NCBI GenBank assembly: GCA_002473165.1
Contig: DKSD01000096.1
Span: forward strand, 1-30,269
Direction: 5' to 3'
From: Succinatimonas sp. UBA7265
Lineage (GTDB): Bacteria; Pseudomonadota; Gammaproteobacteria; Enterobacterales; Succinivibrionaceae
DNA: 30,269 bases
Under the pieces are notes generated by a model. The model did no database searches, was not told where the DNA came from, and was given only the letters and a program-made list of their open reading frames with translations. Below are positions 1-8,385 of the stretch, piece by piece. The position numbers were made by a program, and so were the translations under genes. How positions within the stretch are numbered: position 1 is the first letter of the stretch; every line of letters starts with the position of its first letter.

Positions 1-1
1 A

Positions 2-394
2 AATTGGCGTCAATTAAGGCTGAGGGACTGCGAGCATGTTGATTTTGCCGATGACATTAAAAACGAGTCCTACTGTTCATATGACAGCCTGTGGCAGCTG
101 CCGCTGTTTGAGCGGCACCGACGCTATTTAAAGACCCGCCGCGCCGACTTCTCAAACTGCGGGCACGGGGTCAGCATGCCCGGGGCTTCGGTGGCCGCCT
201 TGTTCCTCGCGGAATTCGTGAAGAAGGACGTGATATGGCTGCACATCGATCTCTCCTCGGCCTATCTGCCTGAGGGCTCGCCGTATCTGGCGCCCGGGCC
301 TACCGGAGCGCTGATCTCTTCGCTGGGGCAGTGCCTTCTGCCTAGAGAAGAAGGGGATGATCCTTTTGACAGTGATGATGAAATTGATTTTTAG
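2..394 (+). CDS. pepB: Leucyl aminopeptidase family (M17) protein, PepB-like, C-terminal fragment
   Basis: The frame is open from base 2 to the stop at 392-394, so the gene begins before the window and about 130 C-terminal residues are seen. M17 enzymes are hexameric cytosolic dizinc aminopeptidases. The metal ligands and NTDAEGR-type motif lie upstream and cannot be checked. What is visible matches the end of the PepB catalytic domain: a W-x-L-P-L segment (about residues 36-41 of the fragment), the P-G-A-S-V-A-A-L-F-L helix, and W-L-H-I-D near the C-terminus. The tail is very acidic (D/E-rich, last ~15 residues). In E. coli pepB lies shortly upstream of rlmN, which supports the call. The sirtuin gene follows after 17 bases, so the two may be cotranscribed. 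Confidence 0.8.
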   Translation, partial: NWRQLRLRDCEHVDFADDIKNESYCSYDSLWQLPLFERHRRYLKTRRADFSNCGHGVSMPGASVAALFLAEFVKKDVIWLHIDLSSAYLPEGSPYLAPGPTGALISSLGQCLLPREEGDDPFDSDDEIDF

Positions 395-411
395 GATTTG
401 AAGAGGCGGAC

Positions 412-1143
412 ATGTATAAAAACATCGTAGTGCTGACCGGTGCGGGGATCTCGGCCGAGTCGGGGATCCCGGTATTCAGATCGGAAACGGGGCTGTGGGA
501 GCATGAGCGCATCGAGGACGTGTGCGTGCCTTCGGCGCTGGTGCGCAATCCGCAAAAAGTCCATGACTTCTACAACCGCATGCGGGAGGGCCTTAAGAGT
601 AAAGAGCCCAACCCGGCGCACCTGGCGCTGACTAAATTGCAGCAGGAATGGCCCCAAAAGAGCGGCGGCAAAGTCTCAGTCGTCACCCAGAATATTGACA
701 ACCTGCATGAGAAAGCCGGGACACGCGATGCCATCCACATGCATGGCAGGCTCATGACGATGCTGTGCACCGCCTGCCATCAGCGCTGGGAGTTTGCCGG
801 GCAGTCTGCGCCTGATGACACCTGCCCCAAATGCGGCCGCAAGGGCACGACGCGCCCTGACATCGTGTTCTTTGAGGAAATGCCCTATGAGATGGACCGC
901 ATCGGCGCGCTGCTCTCAGAGTGCGATCTCTTTTTGTCCATCGGCACCTCGGGCGTCGTTTACCCGGCAGCGGGCTTTTGCGAAATCGCCAGAAGCTCCG
1001 GCGCGCTGTGCGTCGAGTTCAACCTTGAGGCGAGTGCGACGGTCTCGCAGTTCAATTACGGGCTCTACGGCAAGGCCTCAGTCACCGTGCCGCAATTTGT
1101 CGAACATCTGCTTAAAACCGGCGAGGTTTTGAGGAAAATCTGA
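412..1143 (+). CDS. cobB: NAD-dependent protein deacylase (sirtuin, SIR2 family)
   Basis: Removes acyl groups from lysines in the cytosol using NAD+, giving nicotinamide and O-acyl-ADP-ribose. The 243 residues are the short CobB length. Visible motifs: NAD-binding G-A-G-I-S-A-E-S-G-I-P at 10-20 with F22-R23, T-Q-N-I-D at 92-96, catalytic His111 in H-M-H-G, and a zinc site C119-x2-C122 and C138-x2-C141. A Tyr is present at 54, but the partner Arg of the Y-x-x-R desuccinylase motif is shifted: Met is at +3 and Arg at +2 and +4. The start follows an AAGAGGCGG purine stretch at good distance. The stop overlaps the next gene by one base, so the two are probably translationally coupled. Confidence 0.93.
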   Translation: MYKNIVVLTGAGISAESGIPVFRSETGLWEHERIEDVCVPSALVRNPQKVHDFYNRMREGLKSKEPNPAHLALTKLQQEWPQKSGGKVSVVTQNIDNLHEKAGTRDAIHMHGRLMTMLCTACHQRWEFAGQSAPDDTCPKCGRKGTTRPDIVFFEEMPYEMDRIGALLSECDLFLSIGTSGVVYPAAGFCEIARSSGALCVEFNLEASATVSQFNYGLYGKASVTVPQFVEHLLKTGEVLRKI

Positions 1144-1424
1144 TGGATGCGCAATATCCAAGGGCGCGGCTTTCAGCGCTTATCGCTGCCTTGTGCCTCG
1201 TGCTCTTCTACAGCCTGCTCGTGCCCTCAGGCTTTGCCGCGCTGACGCCTGAGCAGGCGCTGTTTGCGAGGATCGGGCGCGTCATCGGCGCGCTGCTCAT
1301 CCCCGCGCTGGCCTGGCTTTTGGTGCGGGTGTTTTTAAAAAAGCGCGCCGCGGCCTGCTACACCTTCACCGCGCTTGCGGTTTTGAAGATGGGCCTGGCG
1401 CTGTATTCGCTGTACCTGGCATAA
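1143..1424 (+). CDS. Small membrane protein, three predicted TM helices, unknown function
   Basis: A 93-residue protein whose ATG overlaps the sirtuin stop by one base; an AGGA-type ribosome binding site lies inside the end of the sirtuin gene. Hydrophobic stretches at about 12-33, 45-64 and 70-92 suggest three inner-membrane helices, with a short basic loop (K-K-R) between the second and third. I recognise no family motif. Tight packing between the sirtuin gene and a lipoprotein gene argues that it is translated, but gives no function. Confidence 0.6.
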   Translation: MDAQYPRARLSALIAALCLVLFYSLLVPSGFAALTPEQALFARIGRVIGALLIPALAWLLVRVFLKKRAAACYTFTALAVLKMGLALYSLYLA

Positions 1425-1434
1425 AGGAGCAACC

Positions 1435-2514
1435 ATGAGAGCATCCCTGATCTGCGCTGCCGCCGCCGCGCTGTTTCTTGCAGGCTGCGGAGCGACGCCG
1501 GTGGCCGACGGGCCTGATGACATCGCGCTTGAGAAAGACGAGGATGAAAACTCGCTTACGGGGATGCTCGACGCCCTGAACTTTACCGGGGTTTCCATTG
1601 CCAAAGAGGTCGCCGAGCAAAAACGCAAGGAGGGAAATGATTACGGCTACTTCCTCTCCATCCGCCGCGCCGCGCGCCTGGGCGATCCGCAGTCCATGCT
1701 GATCCTGGGAAACTTTTATTACGAAGGGAAAGTGATCAGGCGCAGCCCGCAAAAAGCCTGTAAATGGTATGTGAAGGCCGCCGACGCCGGGGTGATCGAA
1801 GCTCAGGCCATGGCGGGGGTGATGCTCTCATCAGGCGCCGAGTGCGCAGAGGCGGATCCGCAAAAGGCGCTCTCCTACCTCGAGCAGGCTTCCGCGCACG
1901 GGATCACGTGGGTCGATCCCTCGCTTGGATACCTGCTGGCGACGGCCGACAGCGGCTATGCCGATCCAAAGCGCGGGCTCATGCTGCTTGAGAGCGCGGC
2001 CAAAAAGACTCCTCCTGACGCCAATGCCTGTTTCTATCTTGGGATGATTTACCGGCGCGGCGGCGCGGTCGAGCCCGATCTTAAAAAAGCCCTGAGGTAT
2101 TTTAAGCAGGCAACCGATCAGGGCAGCGCCGTTGCCAAAGGCGAGATGGGGATCATCCTCGCGCAAGGCGGGGCGGGCGTTAAACAAGATCCTAAAAAAG
2201 CCTTCTCCCTGATGCAGCAGGCGGTGGACGGGGGTGTTTATGGTTTCGCGCCCGTTTTAGGGGCTTTTTACGAGGAGGGGATCGGGACAAAGCGCGATTA
2301 CGACGAGGCCCGCGATCTTTATCTGCAGGCGGTGGCCCACGATTCGTTCACAGGCTACTGCAGGCTTGGGCTCATGCATCATTTAGGGCACGGCACGCCT
2401 AAAGACGATGATGAGGCCGCGCGCTATTACCGCATGGCGCAGCAGCACGGTATCAGCGACTGTGAGCGGCGGCAGACGCTTTATGAAAACGGGGTGAAAC
2501 TCGCAGGTTTCTGA
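1435..2514 (+). CDS. Sel1-repeat lipoprotein
   Basis: A 359-residue protein starting after AAGGAGCAACC. The N-terminus is a lipoprotein signal with lipobox L-A-G-C and Cys18 as the lipidated residue; residue +2 is Gly, so the outer membrane is the default destination. After an acidic linker come about seven Sel1/TPR-like repeats of roughly 36 residues (from about residue 80 to 350), recognisable by G-x-x-Y/F-x-x-G and K-A-x-x-W/Y-x-x-x-A-x-x-x-G patterns. Sel1 proteins usually act as scaffolds for protein complexes; the partner here is unknown. Ten bases separate it from the preceding membrane protein. It appears to be the last gene before the rlmN promoter, with no clear terminator between. 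Confidence 0.85.
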   Translation: MRASLICAAAAALFLAGCGATPVADGPDDIALEKDEDENSLTGMLDALNFTGVSIAKEVAEQKRKEGNDYGYFLSIRRAARLGDPQSMLILGNFYYEGKVIRRSPQKACKWYVKAADAGVIEAQAMAGVMLSSGAECAEADPQKALSYLEQASAHGITWVDPSLGYLLATADSGYADPKRGLMLLESAAKKTPPDANACFYLGMIYRRGGAVEPDLKKALRYFKQATDQGSAVAKGEMGIILAQGGAGVKQDPKKAFSLMQQAVDGGVYGFAPVLGAFYEEGIGTKRDYDEARDLYLQAVAHDSFTGYCRLGLMHHLGHGTPKDDDEAARYYRMAQQHGISDCERRQTLYENGVKLAGF

Positions 2515-2547
2515 CGTTTTTCCTTGTATGCAGGCGCGCCGCGGCTT

Positions 2548-2577
2548 TTGGTACAGCCCTTTAGGCGCTGATATAAT
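2548..2577 (+). promoter_or_regulatory. Sigma-70-type promoter for the rlmN operon
   Basis: TTGGTA (2548-2553) and a perfect TATAAT (2572-2577) are spaced 18 bases apart in the gap between the Sel1 gene and rlmN. Transcription would start near 2584, only about 14 bases before the preferred rlmN ATG. Inferred by eye only. Confidence 0.65.
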
Positions 2578-2597
2578 AGCAAGCTGACTTGCAGTTA

Positions 2598-3722
2598 ATG
2601 TCATCGGATGTCCAAGTGTCAGAGCAGCCACAGAAAACCAACCTTATGAATCTGTCTCCCAGGGAGCTGGCGGATTTTTGCGTCTCCTTAGGGGAGAAGC
2701 CTTTTCGGGCCCAGCAGCTGCTGCGCTGGATCTACCAGTTTGGCGTGACTGACTTTGAGCAGATGACGAACATCAAAAAAGATCTGCGCGCCAAACTTGC
2801 ACAAACCTGCGAGATCCGCGCCCCGGAGATCGTCACGCAGCAAAAGTCCGAAGACGGCACCATGAAATGGGCGCTCGACATCGGCGGCGGCCAGATGGTC
2901 GAGACCGTGCTCATCCCCGAGGAGGATCGCAACACGCTGTGCATCTCCACGCAGGTCGGGTGTCCCGTGGGCTGCGCCTTTTGCCGCACCGGCTATTCAG
3001 GCTTTAACCGCAACCTGACTTTAGGCGAGATCATCGGCCAGGTGTGGCGGGCGTCGACCGTCGCCGGCTTCTCGCACAACGAGGAGCACAAACCGATCTC
3101 AAACGTCGTGATGATGGGCATGGGCGAGCCGCTGCTAAACTTAAGGCCGGTCATGGGAGCCTGCGAGATCCTGCTCTCTGACTACGCCTTCGCGCTCTCC
3201 AAGCGCCGCGTGACCATCTCGACCTCAGGCGTGGCTCCGATCATCAAAAAGCTCGCAGGCAAACTCGACGTTGCCCTGGCGCTGTCGCTGCATGCACCGG
3301 ATGACGCGCTGCGCGACACCCTGGTGCCGCTTAATAAGAAGTACCCCATAGCCGAGGTTTTGGACGCGGTGCGCGAGTACATCGCCAAATCCAACGCCAA
3401 CTGCGGGCGCGTGACCATAGAGTACGTGCTCCTGGACGGCGTCAACGACGGCCTCGATCAGGCGCGCGCGCTGGCCAAACTCCTGCGCGACGTGCCCTGC
3501 AAGATCAACCTGATCCCCTTTAACCCGCATGACTCCTCGGATTTTAGAAAGCCCTCGGGGAACCGTGTGGAGCGTTTTTACCAGGTGCTTTATGACGCCG
3601 GCTACACCGTGATCAAGCGCGCCACCCGCGGCGACGACATTTCGGCGGCCTGCGGGCAGCTCGCAGGCCAGGTCAAAGACCGGCTCAAGGCAAAAAACGG
3701 CATCGCATCAGTGCAGATTTAA
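2598..3722 (+). CDS. rlmN: Dual-specificity 23S rRNA / tRNA adenine-C2 methyltransferase RlmN
   Basis: Radical SAM enzyme that methylates C2 of A2503 in 23S rRNA and A37 in some tRNAs. From ATG 2598 it has 374 residues. The radical SAM cluster motif is C122-x3-C126-x2-C129. The two cysteines of the ping-pong methyl transfer are present: C115 (seven residues before the cluster, as in E. coli) and C352 in A-A-C-G-Q-L-A-G. An in-frame TTG at 2589 and an internal ATG at 2646 are alternatives; 2598 gives an N-terminus closest in length to E. coli RlmN. No good Shine-Dalgarno precedes any of them, and the predicted 5' leader is very short. Only three bases separate its stop from the rodZ start. Confidence 0.95.
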   Translation: MSSDVQVSEQPQKTNLMNLSPRELADFCVSLGEKPFRAQQLLRWIYQFGVTDFEQMTNIKKDLRAKLAQTCEIRAPEIVTQQKSEDGTMKWALDIGGGQMVETVLIPEEDRNTLCISTQVGCPVGCAFCRTGYSGFNRNLTLGEIIGQVWRASTVAGFSHNEEHKPISNVVMMGMGEPLLNLRPVMGACEILLSDYAFALSKRRVTISTSGVAPIIKKLAGKLDVALALSLHAPDDALRDTLVPLNKKYPIAEVLDAVREYIAKSNANCGRVTIEYVLLDGVNDGLDQARALAKLLRDVPCKINLIPFNPHDSSDFRKPSGNRVERFYQVLYDAGYTVIKRATRGDDISAACGQLAGQVKDRLKAKNGIASVQI

Positions 3723-3725
3723 AAA

Positions 3726-5198
3726 ATGAGCAAGCATTTAAGATCACAGCAGCGCCGCGCAGGCGGCAGAACTGACGCCCAGGGCGTGATCCGCGAGGAA
3801 CCCTCGCTGGATCCGTCCAAAGTGTCCGAGTCTTCAGCGGAGAACGCGGGGCAGAATTCAGGCGGTATCAGCGGGCAGGCACCGGCCCCCGGGCAGGCGG
3901 CTCAGCCCTTTACCGCAGACGTGCGGATCCGCCCTGAGGCGGAGAGCGCCCCGCGCTCGGGCCAGCCTTTTCGCAACGGCGATGATCCTGACAAGATCCC
4001 CGTGGCCCCGGAACTGCCCGATGATCAGGTCCCGAACCTGCCCGGCGCCATCTTAAGGCACGCCCGCGAGATGCTTGGCCTGTCCCAGCGCGAGGTGGCC
4101 GCGCAGCTGCAGCTGCGCGTCAACACCGTAAGCGACATCGAGCATGATCGCTTAAACCAGCCCACAGCCGAACCGTTCGTGGCCGAGCACCTGGCAAATT
4201 ACGCCGCTTTGGTGAACATCGATCCCAAAGCCGTGGTGTCCTTGTACCACCAGAACGTCAGCCGCGCCGCCGAGGCGGCCTCGCGCAACGCCAAAACGCA
4301 GGCCGCGCCTGCGGGAACTTCCGGCTCCGGCGCGCTCAGGTTCATCATCCTGGCCGCAATCGTCGGTGTCATCCTCGCTGTCGGGATCTTCATCGGCATG
4401 CGCCTCTCCGGACCCTCCGAGTCTCCTGAGGAGAGCTCAGGAGCGCTGACCTTAAGCCCGGCGGCGCAGCAGCAGGTGCAGGAGGCCGCGCAAAACGGCC
4501 AGATCCCGCCTTTGGGGCCGACGGCCGATGACCAAATCCCTGAACCGGTTCCCGAGAGCGCCCCTGAGGATGCCAACACTCTGATGGCCAGGCAGCAGGC
4601 CCAGGCTTTGGGCACGAACGAGATCATCGCCCAGGCCCAGAAGCCTGAGGCCGAGGCCGACAAAAAACAGGGCGGCGATGACGAGCGCCTGAGCGTAAAC
4701 GGCGCCGCCGCCGCTCAGGCTGCCGCGCCCAAACCTGCCCCGGCCCCTGCCGCCCAGAGTGCGGCCGCGCCGCAGCAGAGCGGGCAGCAGACGCTGACCG
4801 CCGCGGCCAAACCGCAGAACAGCGCCGCTGCAAAGCCTGAGGTAAAGCCCCAGGCGCAGAAGCAGGATGAGCCCCGCCCCAAAGATGAGAGCGCCGACGC
4901 CCCCGCGTCGCTGGGCGCCGTGCGCACGGTTTCAGCCAAGGTGGTGAACCGCCGCGACATCGGCTCGCTCAATTCCGTGAGCGTCAAAGTGCGCGCCCCG
5001 GTCTACCTGAGGATCTCCGGCAACGGCAAGATCTTAAAGCAGGGGCAGTTCAAGGCCGGCCAGACCGTGACGGCCACGGGCATGCCGCCGCTGCGCATCG
5101 AGGTCTCCGACAACTCGCGGATCACGGTAAGCTACAACGGCGGCACCGTGTCCGCCCCGCAGGGCAAAAACATCGGCTATGAGCTGCCGACGCGCTAG
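3726..5198 (+). CDS. rodZ: Cytoskeleton protein RodZ
   Basis: RodZ is a bitopic inner-membrane protein that binds MreB through a cytoplasmic helix-turn-helix domain and sets rod shape. Here an Xre-type HTH is at about residues 106-145 (L-S-Q-R-E-V-A-A-Q-L core). One TM helix spans about 203-226, then comes a long Ala/Pro/Gln-rich periplasmic linker (about 230-400). The C-terminal beta domain of RodZ (DUF4115 type) has V-Y-L-R-I-S and the Q-T-V-T-A-T-G-M segment. At 490 residues it is much longer than E. coli RodZ (337), mostly through the linker and about 100 polar, low-complexity residues before the HTH. The position between rlmN and ispG is the conserved one. Confidence 0.92.
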   Translation: MSKHLRSQQRRAGGRTDAQGVIREEPSLDPSKVSESSAENAGQNSGGISGQAPAPGQAAQPFTADVRIRPEAESAPRSGQPFRNGDDPDKIPVAPELPDDQVPNLPGAILRHAREMLGLSQREVAAQLQLRVNTVSDIEHDRLNQPTAEPFVAEHLANYAALVNIDPKAVVSLYHQNVSRAAEAASRNAKTQAAPAGTSGSGALRFIILAAIVGVILAVGIFIGMRLSGPSESPEESSGALTLSPAAQQQVQEAAQNGQIPPLGPTADDQIPEPVPESAPEDANTLMARQQAQALGTNEIIAQAQKPEAEADKKQGGDDERLSVNGAAAAQAAAPKPAPAPAAQSAAAPQQSGQQTLTAAAKPQNSAAAKPEVKPQAQKQDEPRPKDESADAPASLGAVRTVSAKVVNRRDIGSLNSVSVKVRAPVYLRISGNGKILKQGQFKAGQTVTATGMPPLRIEVSDNSRITVSYNGGTVSAPQGKNIGYELPTR

Positions 5199-5208
5199 GA
5201 GCTGACGC

Positions 5209-6330
5209 ATGGAATGGCAGCCTCAGGCGATCAGGCGCCGCATCTCCCGCCAGATTGATGTCGGCGGAGTGCTCATCGGCGGCGGCGCACCTGTGTCCGT
5301 GCAGAGCATGACCTCGACGGACACGCTCGATGTCGAGGGAACGCTCTCCCAGATCCGCGCTCTCGCAGACGCCGGGGCGGATCTGGTGCGGATCTCCGTG
5401 CCGACCCTCGAGGCCGCCGAGGCCTTTGGCAAAGAGGTCAAAGCTTCGCCGGTGCCGCTTATCTGCGACATCCACTTTGATTACCGTATCGCGCTGCGCT
5501 GCGCCGAAAACGGCGCGGCGGCGCTGCGCATCAACCCCGGCAATATCGGCTCGCATGAGCGCATCGAAGCGGTGTGCCAAAGCGCGCGCGATCACGGAAT
5601 ACCTATTCGCGTGGGCGTCAACGCCGGATCGCTTGACAAAGATCTGCTGCAAAAATACGGCGGCCCGACACCGGACGCCATGGTCGAGGCGGCGCTGCGC
5701 GCCGCGGCGATCTTAGATGAGCACAGCTTTGCCGATTACGCTTTCTCGGTCAAGGCCTCAGAGCTCAACCTCTGCGTGGAGGCTTACCGCCGCCTGGCCA
5801 AAGCCACGGACGCGCCGCTGCATTTGGGGATCACGGAGGCAGGCGGCCTTTTAGGCGGCACCGTGCTCTCGTCCATCGGCATCTCCTGGCTCTTGCAGGA
5901 GGGCATAGGCGACACGCTGAGGGTGTCGCTCGCCGCCGATCCCGTCGAGGAGGTCCGGGTCGGCTGGGCCATACTCAAGAGCATGCACTTAAGATCCCGC
6001 GGCGTTAACATCGTCGCCTGCCCGACGTGCTCGCGCCACAGCATCGATGTCGTCGGCACCGTCAGGGAACTTGAGCGCAGGCTCTCGGACATCCGCACGG
6101 AGATTAAGATCGCGGTCATGGGCTGCGTGGTGAACGGCCCGGGCGAGGCGCTGCATGCCGACATCGCCGTCTGCGGCGGCGGCAGCGGCCGCTGCCTCGT
6201 CTACGAAGGCGGCAGGCTCATGGGCAAAGTCCCCGCCGCCGCATGCGCAGACGTGCTGGAAAAACGGGTGCGCGCGCTGGCCTCTTTAAAAGCGGCACAG
6301 GATTCAGATAAAACACAAAAAGGAAATTGA
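5209..6330 (+). CDS. ispG: 4-hydroxy-3-methylbut-2-enyl-diphosphate synthase (GcpE)
   Basis: Converts MEcPP to HMBPP, the penultimate step of the MEP isoprenoid pathway, using a [4Fe-4S] cluster in the cytosol. The 373 residues equal the usual proteobacterial short form. Cluster ligands are visible: C271 and C274 (A-C-P-T-C-S-R), C306 (M-G-C-V-V-N-G-P-G-E) and the nearby E313, matching E. coli C270/C273/C305/E312. The V-G-V-N-A-G-S-L substrate segment is intact. The start is well supported by AGGAG at the rodZ stop, 8 bases before the ATG. The stop lies two bases before the hisS ATG, so the pair is an operon. Confidence 0.97.
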   Translation: MEWQPQAIRRRISRQIDVGGVLIGGGAPVSVQSMTSTDTLDVEGTLSQIRALADAGADLVRISVPTLEAAEAFGKEVKASPVPLICDIHFDYRIALRCAENGAAALRINPGNIGSHERIEAVCQSARDHGIPIRVGVNAGSLDKDLLQKYGGPTPDAMVEAALRAAAILDEHSFADYAFSVKASELNLCVEAYRRLAKATDAPLHLGITEAGGLLGGTVLSSIGISWLLQEGIGDTLRVSLAADPVEEVRVGWAILKSMHLRSRGVNIVACPTCSRHSIDVVGTVRELERRLSDIRTEIKIAVMGCVVNGPGEALHADIAVCGGGSGRCLVYEGGRLMGKVPAAACADVLEKRVRALASLKAAQDSDKTQKGN

Positions 6331-6332
6331 CA

Positions 6333-7613
6333 ATGGCTTTGACGGTTCAGGCCGTGCGCGGCATGAATGATCTGCTGCCTGAGGACACCTCGGTGTGGCA
6401 GCAGGTGGAGAAGGTCTTAAAAGAAACGGTAGAATCCTTCGGCTACAGCGAAGTGCGCATGCCGGTTTTAGAGCACACCGCGCTGTTCAACCGCGCCATC
6501 GGCGAGGTCACGGACGTTGTGGAGAAGGAAATGTACACCTTTGAGGACCGCGGCGGGGAAATGCTGTCGCTGCGCCCGGAGGGCACGGCAGGCTGCGTGC
6601 GCTGCTGCCTTGAGCACAACCTCATCTACAACCAGGAGCAGCGCCTGTGGTACATGGGTCCCATGTACCGCCACGAGCGCCCGCAGAAAGGCCGTCTGCG
6701 CGAGTTCCACCAGATGGGCTGTGAGGTTTTCGGGCTCAACGGTCCGGACATCGACGCCGAGATCATCATGATGACCCATGAGATCTGGAAAAAATTCGGC
6801 ATAGACCAGCGCCTTGTGCTGCAATTAAACTCCCTGGGCAGCGCCGAGGAGCGCGCGGCCTACCGCAAGAGTCTCGTGGAATTTTTGGAAGCGCACTTTG
6901 ACGAGCTTGACGAGGACTCCAAGCGCCGCACCCATACGAACCCGCTGCGCGTGCTCGACACGAAAGACGAGCACACGGGCGAGCTTTTAAAATCCGCGCC
7001 TAAGCTTGCCGATCATTTCGGGGAGCAGACGCGCGAGCATTTTAAAAAGCTGTGCGCGCTGCTTGAGGCCGAGGGCATAGCCTATGAGGTAAACCCCCGC
7101 CTGGTGCGCGGCCTTGATTACTACAACCTCACGGTGTTCGAGTGGGTTTCAAATGAGCTGGGCGCCCAGGGCACGGTATGCGGCGGCGGCCGCTATGACG
7201 GCCTGGTGTCGCAGCTGGGCGGCAATCCGGTTCCGGCCGTGGGCTTCGGCCTCGGCATGGAGCGCCTCATATTGCTGCTCACCTCTTTGGGCATAGTCAA
7301 AGCGCGCCCCGCGGTCGACGTGTGCGTCTTAGGCTCAGGCGAGGGCGCGGAGCTTGCCCAGGCCAAAATTGCCATGGCGCTGCGCCGCGAGCTGGCGGGC
7401 GTGCGGATCATGACTTACTGCGGCGGCGGGAGCTTTAAGCGCCAGTTCAAGCGCGCCGACAAGGTCGGCGCTCGCGCGGCGGTGATCCTCGGGGATCAGG
7501 AAATCAAAGACAATTCTGTTACCATTAAAAATCTGCGCGATGAGAGCAGCGAGCAGCAGACCGTGCCTTTTGCGCAGGCCGCAGCCGCGCTTCGCGCGAT
7601 CCTTTTGAAATAA
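6333..7613 (+). CDS. hisS: Histidyl-tRNA synthetase
   Basis: Class II aminoacyl-tRNA synthetase charging tRNA-His; cytosolic homodimer. With the ATG at 6333 it has 426 residues (E. coli 424) and begins with the usual Q-A-V-R-G-M-N-D segment. Motif 2 shows Y-R-H-E-R-P-Q-K-G-R. The histidine-specific motif L-V-R-G-L-D-Y-Y is present, followed by G-G-G-R-Y-D-G-L and motif 3 G-F-G-L-G-M-E-R-L. A C-terminal anticodon-binding domain follows. An in-frame TTG at 6327 is possible, but the AAAGGAA ribosome binding site is better spaced for 6333. Confidence 0.97.
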   Translation: MALTVQAVRGMNDLLPEDTSVWQQVEKVLKETVESFGYSEVRMPVLEHTALFNRAIGEVTDVVEKEMYTFEDRGGEMLSLRPEGTAGCVRCCLEHNLIYNQEQRLWYMGPMYRHERPQKGRLREFHQMGCEVFGLNGPDIDAEIIMMTHEIWKKFGIDQRLVLQLNSLGSAEERAAYRKSLVEFLEAHFDELDEDSKRRTHTNPLRVLDTKDEHTGELLKSAPKLADHFGEQTREHFKKLCALLEAEGIAYEVNPRLVRGLDYYNLTVFEWVSNELGAQGTVCGGGRYDGLVSQLGGNPVPAVGFGLGMERLILLLTSLGIVKARPAVDVCVLGSGEGAELAQAKIAMALRRELAGVRIMTYCGGGSFKRQFKRADKVGARAAVILGDQEIKDNSVTIKNLRDESSEQQTVPFAQAAAALRAILLK

Positions 7614-7625
7614 GGCAGGAAAGAA

Positions 7626-8324
7626 ATGGATGTTTTAACCGACGATCACGAGAGAGAAGAAGCCGTACGCCACTGGTGGCATGAGAACTGGAAGCCCATC
7701 GCTTTGGGCATCGCGATCGCGCTTGCAGGCCTGATAGGTTTCCGCCAGTACCAGAGCTACACCCTGCACAAAGCGCAGGATCAGGCCTATGAGATGTACA
7801 CGCTGCAATACCGCCTCTCCAAAGAGGACGCCAAGGCGCGCGAGGATTCCGAGGCTTTCTTAAAAGCCCACGATGACATCTACGGCTCGCTTTTGGCACT
7901 TGATCTCGTAACGCTCGACATCGCCAAAAAAGATTATGAGGCTGCGGCGACGCACGCCCGCTTTGCCGTGAAGAACGGCGGCGATCTCGTCTCGCCTTCT
8001 GCGTCGCTGACGCTGGCGCGCGTGCTTACGGAGCAGAAACAGTATGACGAGGCTTTGGGGATCTTAAAGGGGATCACCCAGGATGCCTATGCGGCCCAGC
8101 GCGAAGAGCTGCGCGGCGATGTGCTGCTGCAAAAGGGCGATCGCGACGGCGCCCGCACGGCCTACCTTGAGTCCGTGAAACTTTTGAACGCGGCCAAACA
8201 GCAGGTGAGCGGCGTGCTGCAGATGAAGCTTGACAGCGTGGCAGCCGCGGGCGACAAACCCGCTTTTGAGCTTGTTAAGGCCACGGACAAGGAGCAGGCT
8301 TTAAAAGAGGCCAAGGCAGACTGA
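7626..8324 (+). CDS. yfgM: YfgM-type ancillary SecYEG translocon subunit / periplasmic TPR protein
   Basis: A 232-residue bitopic membrane protein. A short charged cytoplasmic N-terminus with H-W-W-H-E-N-W at 16-22 is typical of the family. One TM helix spans about 23-39 and is followed by a periplasmic TPR-like helical domain. In E. coli YfgM joins the PpiD chaperone at the SecYEG translocon. It lies between hisS and bamB, the conserved location, 12 bases after hisS with an AGGAAAG ribosome binding site. The C-terminus is Lys/Glu-rich. Confidence 0.9.
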   Translation: MDVLTDDHEREEAVRHWWHENWKPIALGIAIALAGLIGFRQYQSYTLHKAQDQAYEMYTLQYRLSKEDAKAREDSEAFLKAHDDIYGSLLALDLVTLDIAKKDYEAAATHARFAVKNGGDLVSPSASLTLARVLTEQKQYDEALGILKGITQDAYAAQREELRGDVLLQKGDRDGARTAYLESVKLLNAAKQQVSGVLQMKLDSVAAAGDKPAFELVKATDKEQALKEAKAD

Positions 8325-8385
8325 AAAACCTGAACTTATCGGGCCTTTGGCAGTCAAACAGACAGGATTTTTTATGGAGTCGGGT

